Part shown: positions 1 through 9,036 of the stretch, one piece after another | Position numbering within the stretch: the stretch's first letter is position 1 | How the letters are laid out: each line of letters begins with the position of its first letter | Source: Sanguibacter keddieii DSM 10542 | Lineage (GTDB): Bacteria; Actinomycetota; Actinomycetes; Actinomycetales; Cellulomonadaceae | NCBI RefSeq assembly: GCF_000024925.1 | Contig: NC_013521.1 | Span: 1,612,001 to 1,676,000, forward strand | Length of the DNA stretch: 64,000 nt | Direction of reading: 5' to 3' | Notes under the pieces: generated by a model | Seen by the model: only the letters and a program-made list of their open reading frames with translations | The model's database searches: none | Told to the model about the DNA's origin: nothing | Position numbers and translations under genes: made by a program

Positions 1-2693
1 TGCCCGACGCGAACCCGACGGGGGAGTACCGCCGGACCTTCGAGGTCCCGGCCGGGTGGGCCGCTGACGGTCGCGCCTACCTGCGCTTCGAGGGCGTGGA
101 CTCGTGGTTCGAGGTGTCGGTCAACGGCGCCGTCGTCGCCACCTCGCACGGCTCCCGCCTGGCGACAGAGATCGACGTCACCGACGTCGTCGTCCCGGGC
201 GAGAACCTGCTCTCGGTCCGCGTGACCCAGTGGTCGGCGCTCAGCTACGTCGAGGACCAGGACCAGTGGTGGCTGTCGGGCATCTTCCGCAGCGTGACCC
301 TCGAGCACCGGCCGGAGGCGAGCGTCGCGCACGCGACCGTCGTCGCGGACTACGACCACACCACGGGGACCGGCTCGCTCACCGTCGAGGTCGAGGGATC
401 TGCCGAGGCTCGCGTCACCGTCCCCGAGCTCGGCATCGACGTCGCGGCCGGCGAGACCGCGACTGCGCAGGTCGAGCCGTGGAGCGCCGAGCGGCCGCGT
501 CTCTACGACGTGACCGTGACGACGCCGGGGGAGACCGTCACCCTCCGTGCCGGGTTCCGCACCGTCTCGATCGAGGACGGGGTCTTCCTCGTCAACGGCG
601 CCCCCGTGAAGCTGCGTGGGGTCAACCGCCACGAGTTCGACCCGCTTCGTGGCCGCTCGGTCACCCCGGAGCGCATGCTCGAGGACGTCCTCCTCATGAA
701 GCGTCACCACGTCAACGCCGTGCGCACCAGCCACTACCCGCCGCACCCGCACTTCCTCGACCTGTGCGACGAGCACGGCCTGTACGTCGTCGACGAGAAC
801 GACCTCGAGACGCACGGGTTCATCGACGGGGGATGGGTCGGCAACCCCACCGACGACCCGGCGTGGGAGGACGTCCTCGTCGACCGTGTCACCCGGACCG
901 TCCGCCGCGACGCCCACCACCCGAGCATCGTCCTGTGGTCGCTCGGCAACGAGGCCGGCAGCGGGTGCAACGTCGCCGCCATGACCGCGGCCGTCCGCGC
1001 CCTCGACCCGACCCGCCCGGTGCACTACGAGGGCGACTGGTCCTCCGACGACGTCGACGTGTACTCCCGCATGTACGCGACGAGCGAGGAGACCGAGCTC
1101 ATCGGCCAGGGCGTCGAGGCGCCGCTCGCCCGCGCCGAGGCCGACGCCCGCCGCCGTCAGATGCCGTTCCTGCAGTGCGAGTACGCGCACGCGATGGGCA
1201 ACGGTCCCGGCGGGCTGAGCGACTACGACGCGATCTTCGACCGGTACCCGCGACTCATGGGCGGGTTCATCTGGGAGTGGATCGACCACGGCCTCACGCG
1301 CCGCACCGACGACGGGACCGAGTTCGCGGCCTACGGCGGCGACTTCGGCGAGGACTTCCACGACGGCACCTTCATCGCCGACGGCCTCGTCCTGCCCGAC
1401 CGCACGCCGGCCCCGTCGCTCGTCGAGATGGCCGCGGTCTTCGCACCCGTGCGCCTCGACCCGACGGCCGACGGGACCACCCTGCTGGTCCGCAACCGGT
1501 ACGCCTTCCGCGACACCTCGCACCTGACCTTCGAGTGGACCCTCCACCACGGGGACGACGTCCTCGCCACGGACACCCTCGACGACCTCGTGCTCGCACC
1601 CGGTGAGGAGCGGAGCGTCGCCCCGCCCGCGGGCCTCGACCTGCCGTCGCCCGACCACACCCCGACCTGGTGGACGCTGCGTGCGGTCCAGCACGAGGCC
1701 GACCACCTCGACGCACCGTGGTTCGACGACGCGGCCGGGTCGTTCGTCGTGTCCAGCGGCCAGCTCGCCCTGACCCCGGCCGTCTCCCTGCCGGAGGCGA
1801 CCGGCCGCGCGCAGCAGACCTCGGACGGCTTCACCGTCGGGCACGCGCGCTTCGACGCGCGCGGCACCCTCCTCGAGCTGCACGGGCGCCCGGTGGCCGA
1901 GCTGCGCGTGGACGCCTGGCGCGCACCGACCGACAACGACCGTCGCGAGGGCAGCTGGGTCGACCTCTCGGACGAGAGCGTCTGGAAGGAGAGCGGCCTG
2001 CACCTGCTCGCCGAGCGCAAGGTCTCGGCCGAGATCACGGACGGCGCGCTGGTCGTGACCGCCCGCACCGCAGGCCCACGCACCCGCAACGGGTTCCGCA
2101 CCGTGTACACGTGGCGCCCTGTCGCCGACGGCTCAGACGACGTCGACCTGCACGTCGCCATCACCCCCGAGGGGCGCTGGGGCCAGAGCATCGCGCGCCT
2201 CGGTGTGCTGCTCGTGCTCGACGAGCCCGGAGCCGAGGACGTCGCCGTGCGCTGGCACGGGCTCGGCCCGGAGGAGTCGTACTCCGACTCCCGGAAGGCT
2301 GCCGTCGGCGGTGCGTACGAGCACACCGTCCGCAGCCTGCAGACGCGCTACACGCACCCGCAGGAGAACGGCGCCCGACGCGGCGTGACCCACGCGGAGC
2401 TGACCTTCGCCGACGGGTCGGAGCTCACGCTCGACGCCGGACCGAGCAGTGTCGGCGGCCGCAGCACGGCAGGCCTCGAGCTGTCGCTGCGCCCGTGGTC
2501 CGACACGGCACTCGACCAGGCCGCGCACCCGCACGACCTCGTGCCCGACGGGAAGCTCTGGCTGCACCTCGACGCCCGCCAGCACGGCTTGGGCAGCGCG
2601 GCGTGCGGACCGGGCGTGCTCTCCAACGCCCGCCTCACGGCGGCGCCGGCCGAGGTGTCGGTGCGGCTCGCGTCGCAGCCGGTGGGACGCTGA
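1..2693 (+). CDS. lacZ: beta-galactosidase, GH2 (5' truncated by window edge)
   Basis: Family 2 glycoside hydrolase of the long LacZ type, hydrolysing terminal beta-D-galactosides in the cytoplasm. The reading frame is open from base 3 (PDANPTGEYRRTFEVP, the usual GH2 sugar-binding domain), so the gene starts before the window. The GTG at 96 is internal, not the start. The TIM-barrel opens with NRHEFDP and RTSHYPPHP. The acid/base Glu lies in SLGNEAGSG (codon 951-953) and the nucleophile Glu in QCEYAHAMGN (codon 1179-1181). The C-terminal Bgal_small_N domain has the RAPTDNDR motif. Its TGA overlaps the ATG of the next gene by one base, so the two are probably cotranscribed. The natural substrate cannot be read from the sequence. 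Confidence 0.93.
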   Translation, partial: PDANPTGEYRRTFEVPAGWAADGRAYLRFEGVDSWFEVSVNGAVVATSHGSRLATEIDVTDVVVPGENLLSVRVTQWSALSYVEDQDQWWLSGIFRSVTLEHRPEASVAHATVVADYDHTTGTGSLTVEVEGSAEARVTVPELGIDVAAGETATAQVEPWSAERPRLYDVTVTTPGETVTLRAGFRTVSIEDGVFLVNGAPVKLRGVNRHEFDPLRGRSVTPERMLEDVLLMKRHHVNAVRTSHYPPHPHFLDLCDEHGLYVVDENDLETHGFIDGGWVGNPTDDPAWEDVLVDRVTRTVRRDAHHPSIVLWSLGNEAGSGCNVAAMTAAVRALDPTRPVHYEGDWSSDDVDVYSRMYATSEETELIGQGVEAPLARAEADARRRQMPFLQCEYAHAMGNGPGGLSDYDAIFDRYPRLMGGFIWEWIDHGLTRRTDDGTEFAAYGGDFGEDFHDGTFIADGLVLPDRTPAPSLVEMAAVFAPVRLDPTADGTTLLVRNRYAFRDTSHLTFEWTLHHGDDVLATDTLDDLVLAPGEERSVAPPAGLDLPSPDHTPTWWTLRAVQHEADHLDAPWFDDAAGSFVVSSGQLALTPAVSLPEATGRAQQTSDGFTVGHARFDARGTLLELHGRPVAELRVDAWRAPTDNDRREGSWVDLSDESVWKESGLHLLAERKVSAEITDGALVVTARTAGPRTRNGFRTVYTWRPVADGSDDVDLHVAITPEGRWGQSIARLGVLLVLDEPGAEDVAVRWHGLGPEESYSDSRKAAVGGAYEHTVRSLQTRYTHPQENGARRGVTHAELTFADGSELTLDAGPSSVGGRSTAGLELSLRPWSDTALDQAAHPHDLVPDGKLWLHLDARQHGLGSAACGPGVLSNARLTAAPAEVSVRLASQPVGR

Positions 2694-2911
2694 TGACCAG
2701 CGAGCCGGCCGGTCCCGAGACCAGCGAGCTGACGCCGCGCATCGGGAAAGTCGCGCGACGTGAGCTCGCGGTCCACGGGATCACCACCTACGAGCAGCTC
2801 GCCGCGCGCTCGACGCGGGAGCTGCTCGGGATCCACGGCGTCGGCCCCAAGGCCGTCCGGATCCTCGCGGAGGAGCTGGACGGCCTCGGCCTCGCCTTCG
2901 CCGGAGGGTGA
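2693..2911 (+). CDS. small helix-hairpin-helix protein
   Basis: A 72-residue protein whose ATG overlaps the stop of the beta-galactosidase (TGATG), implying translational coupling. Residues about 10-65 (ELTPRIGKVARREL, then TTYEQLAARSTRELLGIHGVGPK) form a compact helix-hairpin-helix fold. The GIHGVGPKA hairpin is like those in DNA-binding HhH domains and the RNA polymerase alpha C-terminal domain. Such stand-alone HhH proteins are common in actinobacteria and have no assigned role. There is no enzymatic motif. Nonspecific DNA binding is an inference from the fold only. Confidence 0.75.
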   Translation: MTSEPAGPETSELTPRIGKVARRELAVHGITTYEQLAARSTRELLGIHGVGPKAVRILAEELDGLGLAFAGG

Positions 2912-2933
2912 AGGTGCCTGTCTGAGCGGCGGC

Positions 2934-3833
2934 TCAGGCCTCCGGGATGTCGCGTCCGTAGGTCTCGAGCGTCATCGTCGCCGGGTCGGGTCCGCCGCGC
3001 TCGCCGGTGTCGAGGGCGTCGACGGCCGCGAGCTCGGCTGCGGTGAGCACGAGGTCGGCGACCGCGAAGTTCTCGGTGATGCGGTGCGGCGTGACCGACT
3101 TGGGGATCGCCGAGCGGCCCTGCTGCAGGTGCCAGCCGAGCATCACCTGGGCGGGCGTGACGCCGTGCGCCGCAGCGATCTCAGTCATCGTCGGGTCCTT
3201 CAGGGTGCTGCGGCGCTCGTCGCCCCAGCCGGGGTAGAAGGTGATGCCGCCGATGGGGGACCAGGCCTGTGTGACGATCCCGTGCTGCTCGCCGAGGGCG
3301 CGCACGCCGGGCTGGCTGAAGTACGGGTGCACCTCGATCTGGTTGACGGCCGGGACCACCGTCGTCGCCTCGAGGAGGGCGGTGAGGTCACGCTCCATGA
3401 AGTTGCTGACACCGATGGCCCGGACCTTGCCCGCCTCGAGGAGGGTCTCGAGGGATCGGTAGGCGTCGATGGTGAGGTCGAACTGCGTGGTGAGCGGCTG
3501 GTGCAGGATCAGCAGGTCGACCTGATCGATGCCGAGCTTGCCTGCGCTCTTGTCGAAGGCGAGCAGCGTCGCCTCGGTGCCGTAGTCGCTGATCCAGACC
3601 TTCGTCTCGACGAAGACCTCGTCACGGGCCAGGCCGGACTGGTGGATCGCCTCGCCCACCTCGCGCTCGTTGCCGTACGCGGCGGCGGTGTCGACGTGGC
3701 GGTAGCCGACCTCGAGCGCCGTCTGCACCGCGGTGCGGGTCTCCTCGGGAGAGGTCTGGAAGACGCCGTAGCCGAGGGCGGGCATGGTGACGCCGTTGTT
3801 CAGGGTCAGGGTGGGGATCGATGTCTGTGCCAT
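2934..3833 (-). CDS. aldo/keto reductase, AKR5 (2,5-diketo-D-gluconate reductase-like)
   Basis: A 299-residue NADPH-dependent aldo/keto reductase. It starts at the ATG preceding AQTSIPTLTLNNGVTMP; the N-terminal LNNGVxMPxLGxG hairpin fixes this start. Visible family features are GYRHVDTAAAYGNEREVG with the catalytic Asp and Tyr, VETKVW with the catalytic Lys, LLILHQP, AIGVSNF and the IPKSV cofactor loop. Family length is about 270-300, so it is complete. It is the paralogue of the gene at 29544. The natural carbonyl substrate is unknown. It is followed upstream by a DUF2255 relic rather than an operon partner. Confidence 0.9.
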   Translation of the reverse strand: MAQTSIPTLTLNNGVTMPALGYGVFQTSPEETRTAVQTALEVGYRHVDTAAAYGNEREVGEAIHQSGLARDEVFVETKVWISDYGTEATLLAFDKSAGKLGIDQVDLLILHQPLTTQFDLTIDAYRSLETLLEAGKVRAIGVSNFMERDLTALLEATTVVPAVNQIEVHPYFSQPGVRALGEQHGIVTQAWSPIGGITFYPGWGDERRSTLKDPTMTEIAAAHGVTPAQVMLGWHLQQGRSAIPKSVTPHRITENFAVADLVLTAAELAAVDALDTGERGGPDPATMTLETYGRDIPEA

Positions 3834-3910
3834 GCCTCCCACGCTAGGCACGGTCGCCGCGCCGTGGGAGGGGCTGTCGGTACCCCCGTCCGCCAGGCCC
3901 TGGCAGGCCG

Positions 3911-5116
<1,206 letters not shown>

Positions 5117-5199
5117 GAGGAGCTTCTTCCGTGAGCGAGGGTGCGGTGACGTGCGGCGGTGAGGACGTCAGTCAAACCCTCGACGCGCGGTCCGAGGCA

Positions 5200-5217
5200 G
5201 ACCCTGTCGACAGGGTC
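5200..5217. promoter_or_regulatory. perfect 18-bp palindrome in divergent promoter region
   Basis: GACCCTGTCGACAGGGTC is a perfect 18-bp inverted repeat. It sits in the 149-base gap between the divergent aldo/keto reductase (start 5116) and the XRE regulator (start 5266). Probable operator of the regulator; no binding evidence is available here. Confidence 0.6.
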
Positions 5218-5265
5218 ACTGCCAGTACCTCTCTCGGCCCCGGCAGGTGTCGTAGGTTCGCAGTC

Positions 5266-6159
5266 ATGGACACCCCGAACGACATCCGCGCGTTCCTCGT
5301 CTCCCGGCGGGCCCGACGCACCCCGGCCGACGCGGGGCTCCCCGACTTCGGCGGCCGCCGCCGCGTCCCCGGGCTGCGCCGCGAGGAGGTCGCGCTCCTC
5401 GCCGGCATGAGCGTCGAGTACTACGTGCGCCTCGAGCGGGGCAACGCCAAGGGCGTCTCCGAGGCGGTGCTCGACGGCGTCAGCCGGGCGCTCGACCTCG
5501 ACGACGCAGAACGCACCCACCTCTACGACCTCGTGCGCGCCGCGAACGAGGGTGCGCAGCCCCGTCGCCGACGCGGGCCCGCGCGCCCGCAGCAGGTGCG
5601 CCCGTCGGTCCAGCAGCTCCTCGACGCGATGGCCGACGTCCCGGCGTTCGTCCAGAACGGCCGCCTCGACGTCCTCGCGACCAACCGGCTCGGACGTGCC
5701 GTGTTCTCCGAGATGTCCACGCAGCCGCAGCGACCGGCGAACTTCGGCCGCTTCGTCTTCACCAGCCCGCAGGCACCCGCCTTCTACCGGGACTGGGACG
5801 ACGCCGCCGCGCAGACCGTCGCCCTCCTGCGCTCGGAGGCAGGGCGCTCCCCGCACGACCGGCTGCTCAGCGACCTCGTCGGCGAGCTGTCCGTGGCCAG
5901 CGAGCCGTTCCGGAGCCTGTGGGCCTCGCACGACGTGCGCCAGCACAGCACCGGCACCAAGAGCATCACCCACCCCGTGGTCGGCGACCTCGACCTCAGC
6001 TACGAGGCGATGGCCCTCGCCTCGGGTCCCGGGCTCCAGCTCGTGGCCTACAGCGCCCCGCCGTCGAGCCCGACGGCCGACGCGCTCGCGGTCCTCGCGA
6101 GCTGGTCGGCGACGGCAGCGGAGCACGCCCCGACGACGGGCACCGGCGACGCCCGCTGA
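5266..6159 (+). CDS. XRE-family regulator with MmyB-like sensor domain
   Basis: A 297-residue transcription factor. The ATG at 5266 begins MDTPNDIRAFLVSRRARRTP, the normal start of this family. Residues about 10-70 are an XRE helix-turn-helix (RVPGLRREEVALLAGMSVEYYVRLERG), and residues about 110-270 form the MmyB-like ligand-binding domain (VQQLLDAMADVPAFVQNGRLDVLATN). The family often represses a divergent oxidoreductase and is relieved by a small hydrophobic ligand. Here the divergent aldo/keto reductase at 4139-5116 and the palindrome at 5200-5217 fit that arrangement. The ligand is not known. Confidence 0.88.
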   Translation: MDTPNDIRAFLVSRRARRTPADAGLPDFGGRRRVPGLRREEVALLAGMSVEYYVRLERGNAKGVSEAVLDGVSRALDLDDAERTHLYDLVRAANEGAQPRRRRGPARPQQVRPSVQQLLDAMADVPAFVQNGRLDVLATNRLGRAVFSEMSTQPQRPANFGRFVFTSPQAPAFYRDWDDAAAQTVALLRSEAGRSPHDRLLSDLVGELSVASEPFRSLWASHDVRQHSTGTKSITHPVVGDLDLSYEAMALASGPGLQLVAYSAPPSSPTADALAVLASWSATAAEHAPTTGTGDAR

Positions 6160-6200
6160 GCGCCACGCGGGTGTCAGACGGCGTCGCTAAGATCTCGGTC

Positions 6201-6773
6201 ATGGTCAGCGTCGCCGACAAGCCCGTGCTCGACGTCACCGTCGAGGAGTGGGAGCAGTACCTCGCCGGGTCACCCGACCCGGGCGGGGTGCGCCTCACGC
6301 TCCGCAAGAAGACCTCCACGGCCGTCGGCATGACGTGGTCCGAGGCCCTCGACGTCGCGCTCTGCTACGGGTGGATCGACGGCCAGGCGCAGCGCCTCGA
6401 CGACGACTACATGCTCAACGTCTTCACCCCGCGCCGCAAGAACAGCCCGTGGTCGAAGATCAACCGCGAGCACGTCGCCCGGTTGATCGAGGAGGGCCGG
6501 ATGCAGCCCGGCGGGCTCGCCGAGGTCGCCCGTGCGCAGGCCGACGGCCGGTGGGACGCCGCCTACCGGCAGAAGGACGCCGTCGCCCCGCCCGACCTCC
6601 AGGCCGCCCTCGACGCCAACCCGGCAGCCGCGGCCTTCATCGACGGGCTCACGAAGGTCGAGAAGTTCCGTATCTACTTCCGGCTCAGCGGCATCAAGAC
6701 GCCGTCCGTCCGGGCTGCGCGCATCCAGGACGTCGTCGAGAAGGCCGCGCGGGGCGAGAAGCACTACACCTGA
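6201..6773 (+). CDS. YdeI/OmpD-associated family protein
   Basis: A 190-residue soluble protein of the YdeI/OmpD-associated (bacteriocin-protection) family. It is recognised by LRKKTSTAVGMTWSEALDVALCYGWIDGQ, FTPRRKNSPWSKIN, the middle helix IEEGRMQPGGLAEV and the YFRLSGIKTPSVRAARI tail. The function is unproven in most bacteria. The ATG at 6201 was chosen because earlier in-frame starts lie inside the preceding gene. Its 3' end overlaps the convergent TetR gene by 10 bases. No operon partner is evident. Confidence 0.85.
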   Translation: MVSVADKPVLDVTVEEWEQYLAGSPDPGGVRLTLRKKTSTAVGMTWSEALDVALCYGWIDGQAQRLDDDYMLNVFTPRRKNSPWSKINREHVARLIEEGRMQPGGLAEVARAQADGRWDAAYRQKDAVAPPDLQAALDANPAAAAFIDGLTKVEKFRIYFRLSGIKTPSVRAARIQDVVEKAARGEKHYT

Positions 6774-7315
6774 CGGAGGGCGGACCAGGCGCGGTCGAGC
6801 TCGTCCTGGAGCGACGATCCCTCAGCATCCAGCCACCGCCGCAGGGCGAGGTCGAAGGCGAGCGCGGCGACCTTCGAGGCCACGTGCGCCTCTGCCGTCG
6901 GGACCTGTCGCGCCACGAGTCCCTGCTCGACCGCGGCCGCGAGGTGGTCGAGCTTGAGGAGCTCCCGCTCGCGCAGGTGCTCGTCGGTCCGGATGATCGC
7001 GTCCCGTCGGCTGATCGGCGCACGCCACTGCTCGAGCTCGACCGCAGCCCGGCTCAGTCCCTGCTCGACGAGCTGCCGCGTGCTCAGGCCTGGGGGGAGG
7101 GCGTCGAGGATCGTGAGCACCGCGGTCGGGAGCTCCCGGTCGCGGAGGAAGACGACCTCCCGCTTCTCGGTGAAGTGCCTGAAGAACGTCCGGGTGGTCA
7201 GCCCGGCGCGCTCGGCGATCTGCGGGACCGTCGTCTCTGCGTAGCCGTGCTCGGCGAACAAGGCCATGGCGGCTTCTTCGAGGACGAGGGCGGCGTCGGG
7301 GGACCATCGAGGCAT
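6764..7315 (-). CDS. TetR/AcrR-family repressor
   Basis: A 183-residue TetR regulator. The N-terminal helix-turn-helix covers about residues 8-55 (ALVLEEAAMALFAEHGYAETTV, then AERAGLTTRTFFRHFTEKREVVF). The C-terminal ligand-binding domain is helical and family-specific. It is divergently transcribed from the MDR oxidoreductase at 7394. Two tandem 21-bp dyads in the 78-base gap begin only 8 bases from its start codon, so autorepression together with control of the oxidoreductase is very likely. The inducer is unknown. Confidence 0.9.
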   Translation of the reverse strand: MPRWSPDAALVLEEAAMALFAEHGYAETTVPQIAERAGLTTRTFFRHFTEKREVVFLRDRELPTAVLTILDALPPGLSTRQLVEQGLSRAAVELEQWRAPISRRDAIIRTDEHLRERELLKLDHLAAAVEQGLVARQVPTAEAHVASKVAALAFDLALRRWLDAEGSSLQDELDRAWSALRQV

Positions 7316-7322
7316 GACTCCA

Positions 7323-7373
7323 TGATGACACGGAGTGACATCAGACCTAGAGTGATGTCACGTCGTGTCATCA
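7323..7373. promoter_or_regulatory. two tandem TetR operators
   Basis: Sites 7323-7343 and 7353-7373 both fit TGATGNCAC-N3-GTGNCATCA. The second is almost the exact reverse complement of the first. Centres are 30 bp apart, about three helical turns. They fill the gap between the divergent TetR gene (7315) and the oxidoreductase (7394). Confidence 0.85.
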
Positions 7374-7393
7374 TTCAATCTCTGGAGCCGTTC

Positions 7394-8566
7394 ATGATCA
7401 GCAACTCCGCCGCGTGGATCGAGGCTCCCTTCGCCGACCTGGTCGTGCGACCGTCGCCGGTACCCACCCCAGGCCCGCACCAGGTTGTGGTGGAGGTGCG
7501 CGCCGTCGCCGTCAACCCGCTCGACGCGATCGTCCAGTCCAACGGCCGCCTCATGTACCGGTGGCTCGACTACCCGGTGGTGCTCGGCGAGGACGTCGCC
7601 GGGACGGTGGTCGCCGTGGGGCCCGGTGCGAGCAGGTTCACGGTCGGAGACCGGGTCGTGGCCTACGCGACGGGGCTCGAGAAGGGGCGGGACCACGTCT
7701 CCGGGGGAGGGTTCCAGCATCTCGTCGCGGTTGACGAGGCACTAGCCGCCCCTGTCCCCGACCAGGTGTCGTTCGACGACGTCGTCGTGCTGCCGCTGGC
7801 GCTGTCGACGGCGGCCGCAGCGCTCTTCGAGACGTCCCAGCTGGGTCTCGACCTCAGCAGGCTCGATCCCGGGGCGGGCGACGGGTTCGGGCGAGACGAC
7901 GAGGTCGTCGTCGTGTGGGGCGGGTCGACGAGCGTGGGGAGCAACGCGATCCAGCTCGCCCGTGCCGCGGGCTACAGCGTCATCACCACAGCCTCCCCGC
8001 GTCACCACGAGGACATGCGGAGGCTGGGGGCGCGAGCAGTCTTCGACTATCGCGACGACGACGTCGTCGCGTCGGTCGTCGCCGCTGCTCGGGGTGCGCG
8101 GGTCGTCGGGATCGTGGCCGTCGCGGTCGGATCCGCTGAGCCGTGCGTGTCGATCGCTGCGCAGACCGGCGCCCGGCGGGTCGCGCTGACCAGCCCGTCG
8201 GTCTCCTTCTACGACCAGCCGCGCCGCGGCGGGCTCGCGTGGTCGAGGGTGCGGATGATGACCCGCCTCGTCTGGTCCAACGTCGCGCTGCAGGCCCGTT
8301 GCCTGCGGCACGGCGTACGGGCTCGGTTCGTGTGGGGGAGTGCCATCGCGTCGAGCGCCGTCGGACCTGCTCTCTGGTCCGGTTATCTGCCAGCGGCGCT
8401 CGCCGAAGGGCGGCACCATCTCGCGCCTCGGCCTGCCGTGGTCGGCGAGGGTCTGGAGGCTCTCCAAGGGGCGATCGACACGATGCGAGCTGGCGTCTCC
8501 GCGCAGAAGCTCGTCGTGACGCTGCCGGGGGCAGGCCGGCCGGGGGCCTCGCCCGAGCCCAGGTGA
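7394..8566 (+). CDS. MDR-superfamily zinc-independent oxidoreductase (quinone-reductase-like)
   Basis: A 390-residue medium-chain dehydrogenase/reductase. The GroES-like domain (about 15-150) contains VRAVAVNPLDAIVQSNG, LGEDVAGTVVAVG and FTVGDRVVAYA. The Rossmann domain (about 170-310) contains VVVWGGSTSVGSNAIQLARAAGYSVITTASPRHHEDMRRLGA. No catalytic zinc Cys/His set is seen, which places it with quinone reductase or enoyl-reductase-like (toxD-type) members. The ATG at 7394 follows the operators directly. Control by the divergent TetR protein is strongly suggested. Substrate unknown, perhaps a xenobiotic electrophile. Confidence 0.85.
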   Translation: MISNSAAWIEAPFADLVVRPSPVPTPGPHQVVVEVRAVAVNPLDAIVQSNGRLMYRWLDYPVVLGEDVAGTVVAVGPGASRFTVGDRVVAYATGLEKGRDHVSGGGFQHLVAVDEALAAPVPDQVSFDDVVVLPLALSTAAAALFETSQLGLDLSRLDPGAGDGFGRDDEVVVVWGGSTSVGSNAIQLARAAGYSVITTASPRHHEDMRRLGARAVFDYRDDDVVASVVAAARGARVVGIVAVAVGSAEPCVSIAAQTGARRVALTSPSVSFYDQPRRGGLAWSRVRMMTRLVWSNVALQARCLRHGVRARFVWGSAIASSAVGPALWSGYLPAALAEGRHHLAPRPAVVGEGLEALQGAIDTMRAGVSAQKLVVTLPGAGRPGASPEPR

Positions 8567-8621
8567 GCCAGGTCGCCGGAGACCGGAGCTGGCGCAGCGC
8601 CGCTCCGACGGGGCCGTCCTG

Positions 8622-8650
8622 TTGAAGAGCGTGGACGGGGTCGTTAGCAT
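8622..8650 (+). promoter_or_regulatory. putative sigma-70-type promoter of the cysteine leader/transporter
   Basis: TTGAAG (8622-8627) and TAGCAT (8645-8650) are separated by exactly 17 bases. A start site near 8657 would place the leader-peptide gene (8697) early in the transcript. Confidence 0.6.
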
Positions 8651-8696
8651 GGCTCGTCGCGGGTACTCCGCGCCACGATCCCTCAGGAGACAGACT

Positions 8697-8795
8697 GTGA
8701 CACACGGGTGGAACGACCCCGCTCACCGCGCCGCTGACCTCGGTCACGCGAGCCCGCTGACGGAGTCCACCTGCTGTCTGCCCTGCTGTTGTTGA
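8697..8795 (+). CDS. cysteine-rich attenuator leader peptide (32 aa)
   Basis: A GTG-started 32-codon reading frame with a good Shine-Dalgarno (AGGAG at 8685-8689, spacing 7). It ends in ESTCCLPCCC: five of the last seven codons are cysteine, immediately before TGA. This is the design of a leader whose translation senses Cys-tRNA. Polycysteine short ORFs acting as cysteine-responsive attenuators are established in mycobacteria. The gene it precedes is a cystine/amino-acid symporter, which fits. The sequence just after its stop can pair with the symporter ribosome-binding site. An in-frame ATG at 8649 could extend it to 48 codons, but that ATG overlaps the putative -10 box. No other protein role is expected. 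Confidence 0.8.
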   Translation: MTHGWNDPAHRAADLGHASPLTESTCCLPCCC

Positions 8796-9030
8796 CCTTC
8801 GGCTGAGTCCCACCGCACGCCGCGTCGCGCTCACGCGCCCGCCGCTGCTCGCCGTCGCCGCACGCTAGCCGTCTCTGCGCTCGGCCGTGCCGATCTCGCC
8901 GCGCCACCGACCTGTCGGGTCTCGTCTGGCGCGTGCCACGCATCGTCTCCACCCCTCTGGCGTCTGCGCACCCACGATGTCGGCCCCCGCCGTCGTGCGC
9001 GCACCACCACGCCCGCCCCCACCCGAAAGG
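8796..9030 (+). promoter_or_regulatory. putative cysteine attenuator / RBS-sequestering leader
   Basis: A 235-base gap between the leader stop and the symporter holds no gene and is rich in C and poor in A, as in Rho-loading sites. CCTTCGG (8796-8802), abutting the leader stop, can pair with CCGAAAGG (9023-9030), the symporter ribosome-binding region, as seven pairs with one bulged A. A ribosome stalled on the Cys codons 8784-8792 would cover the first strand and free the second. The pairing is read from the sequence. The mechanism is inferred, and the long loop makes other folds possible. Confidence 0.5.
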
Positions 9031-9036
9031 CCTCAC

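Noticed and set aside
8649-8696. ATG 8649 as the start of the Cys leader peptide
   Set aside because: It overlaps the best -10 box and has no Shine-Dalgarno, whereas GTG 8697 has AGGAG at seven bases. Not fully excluded.
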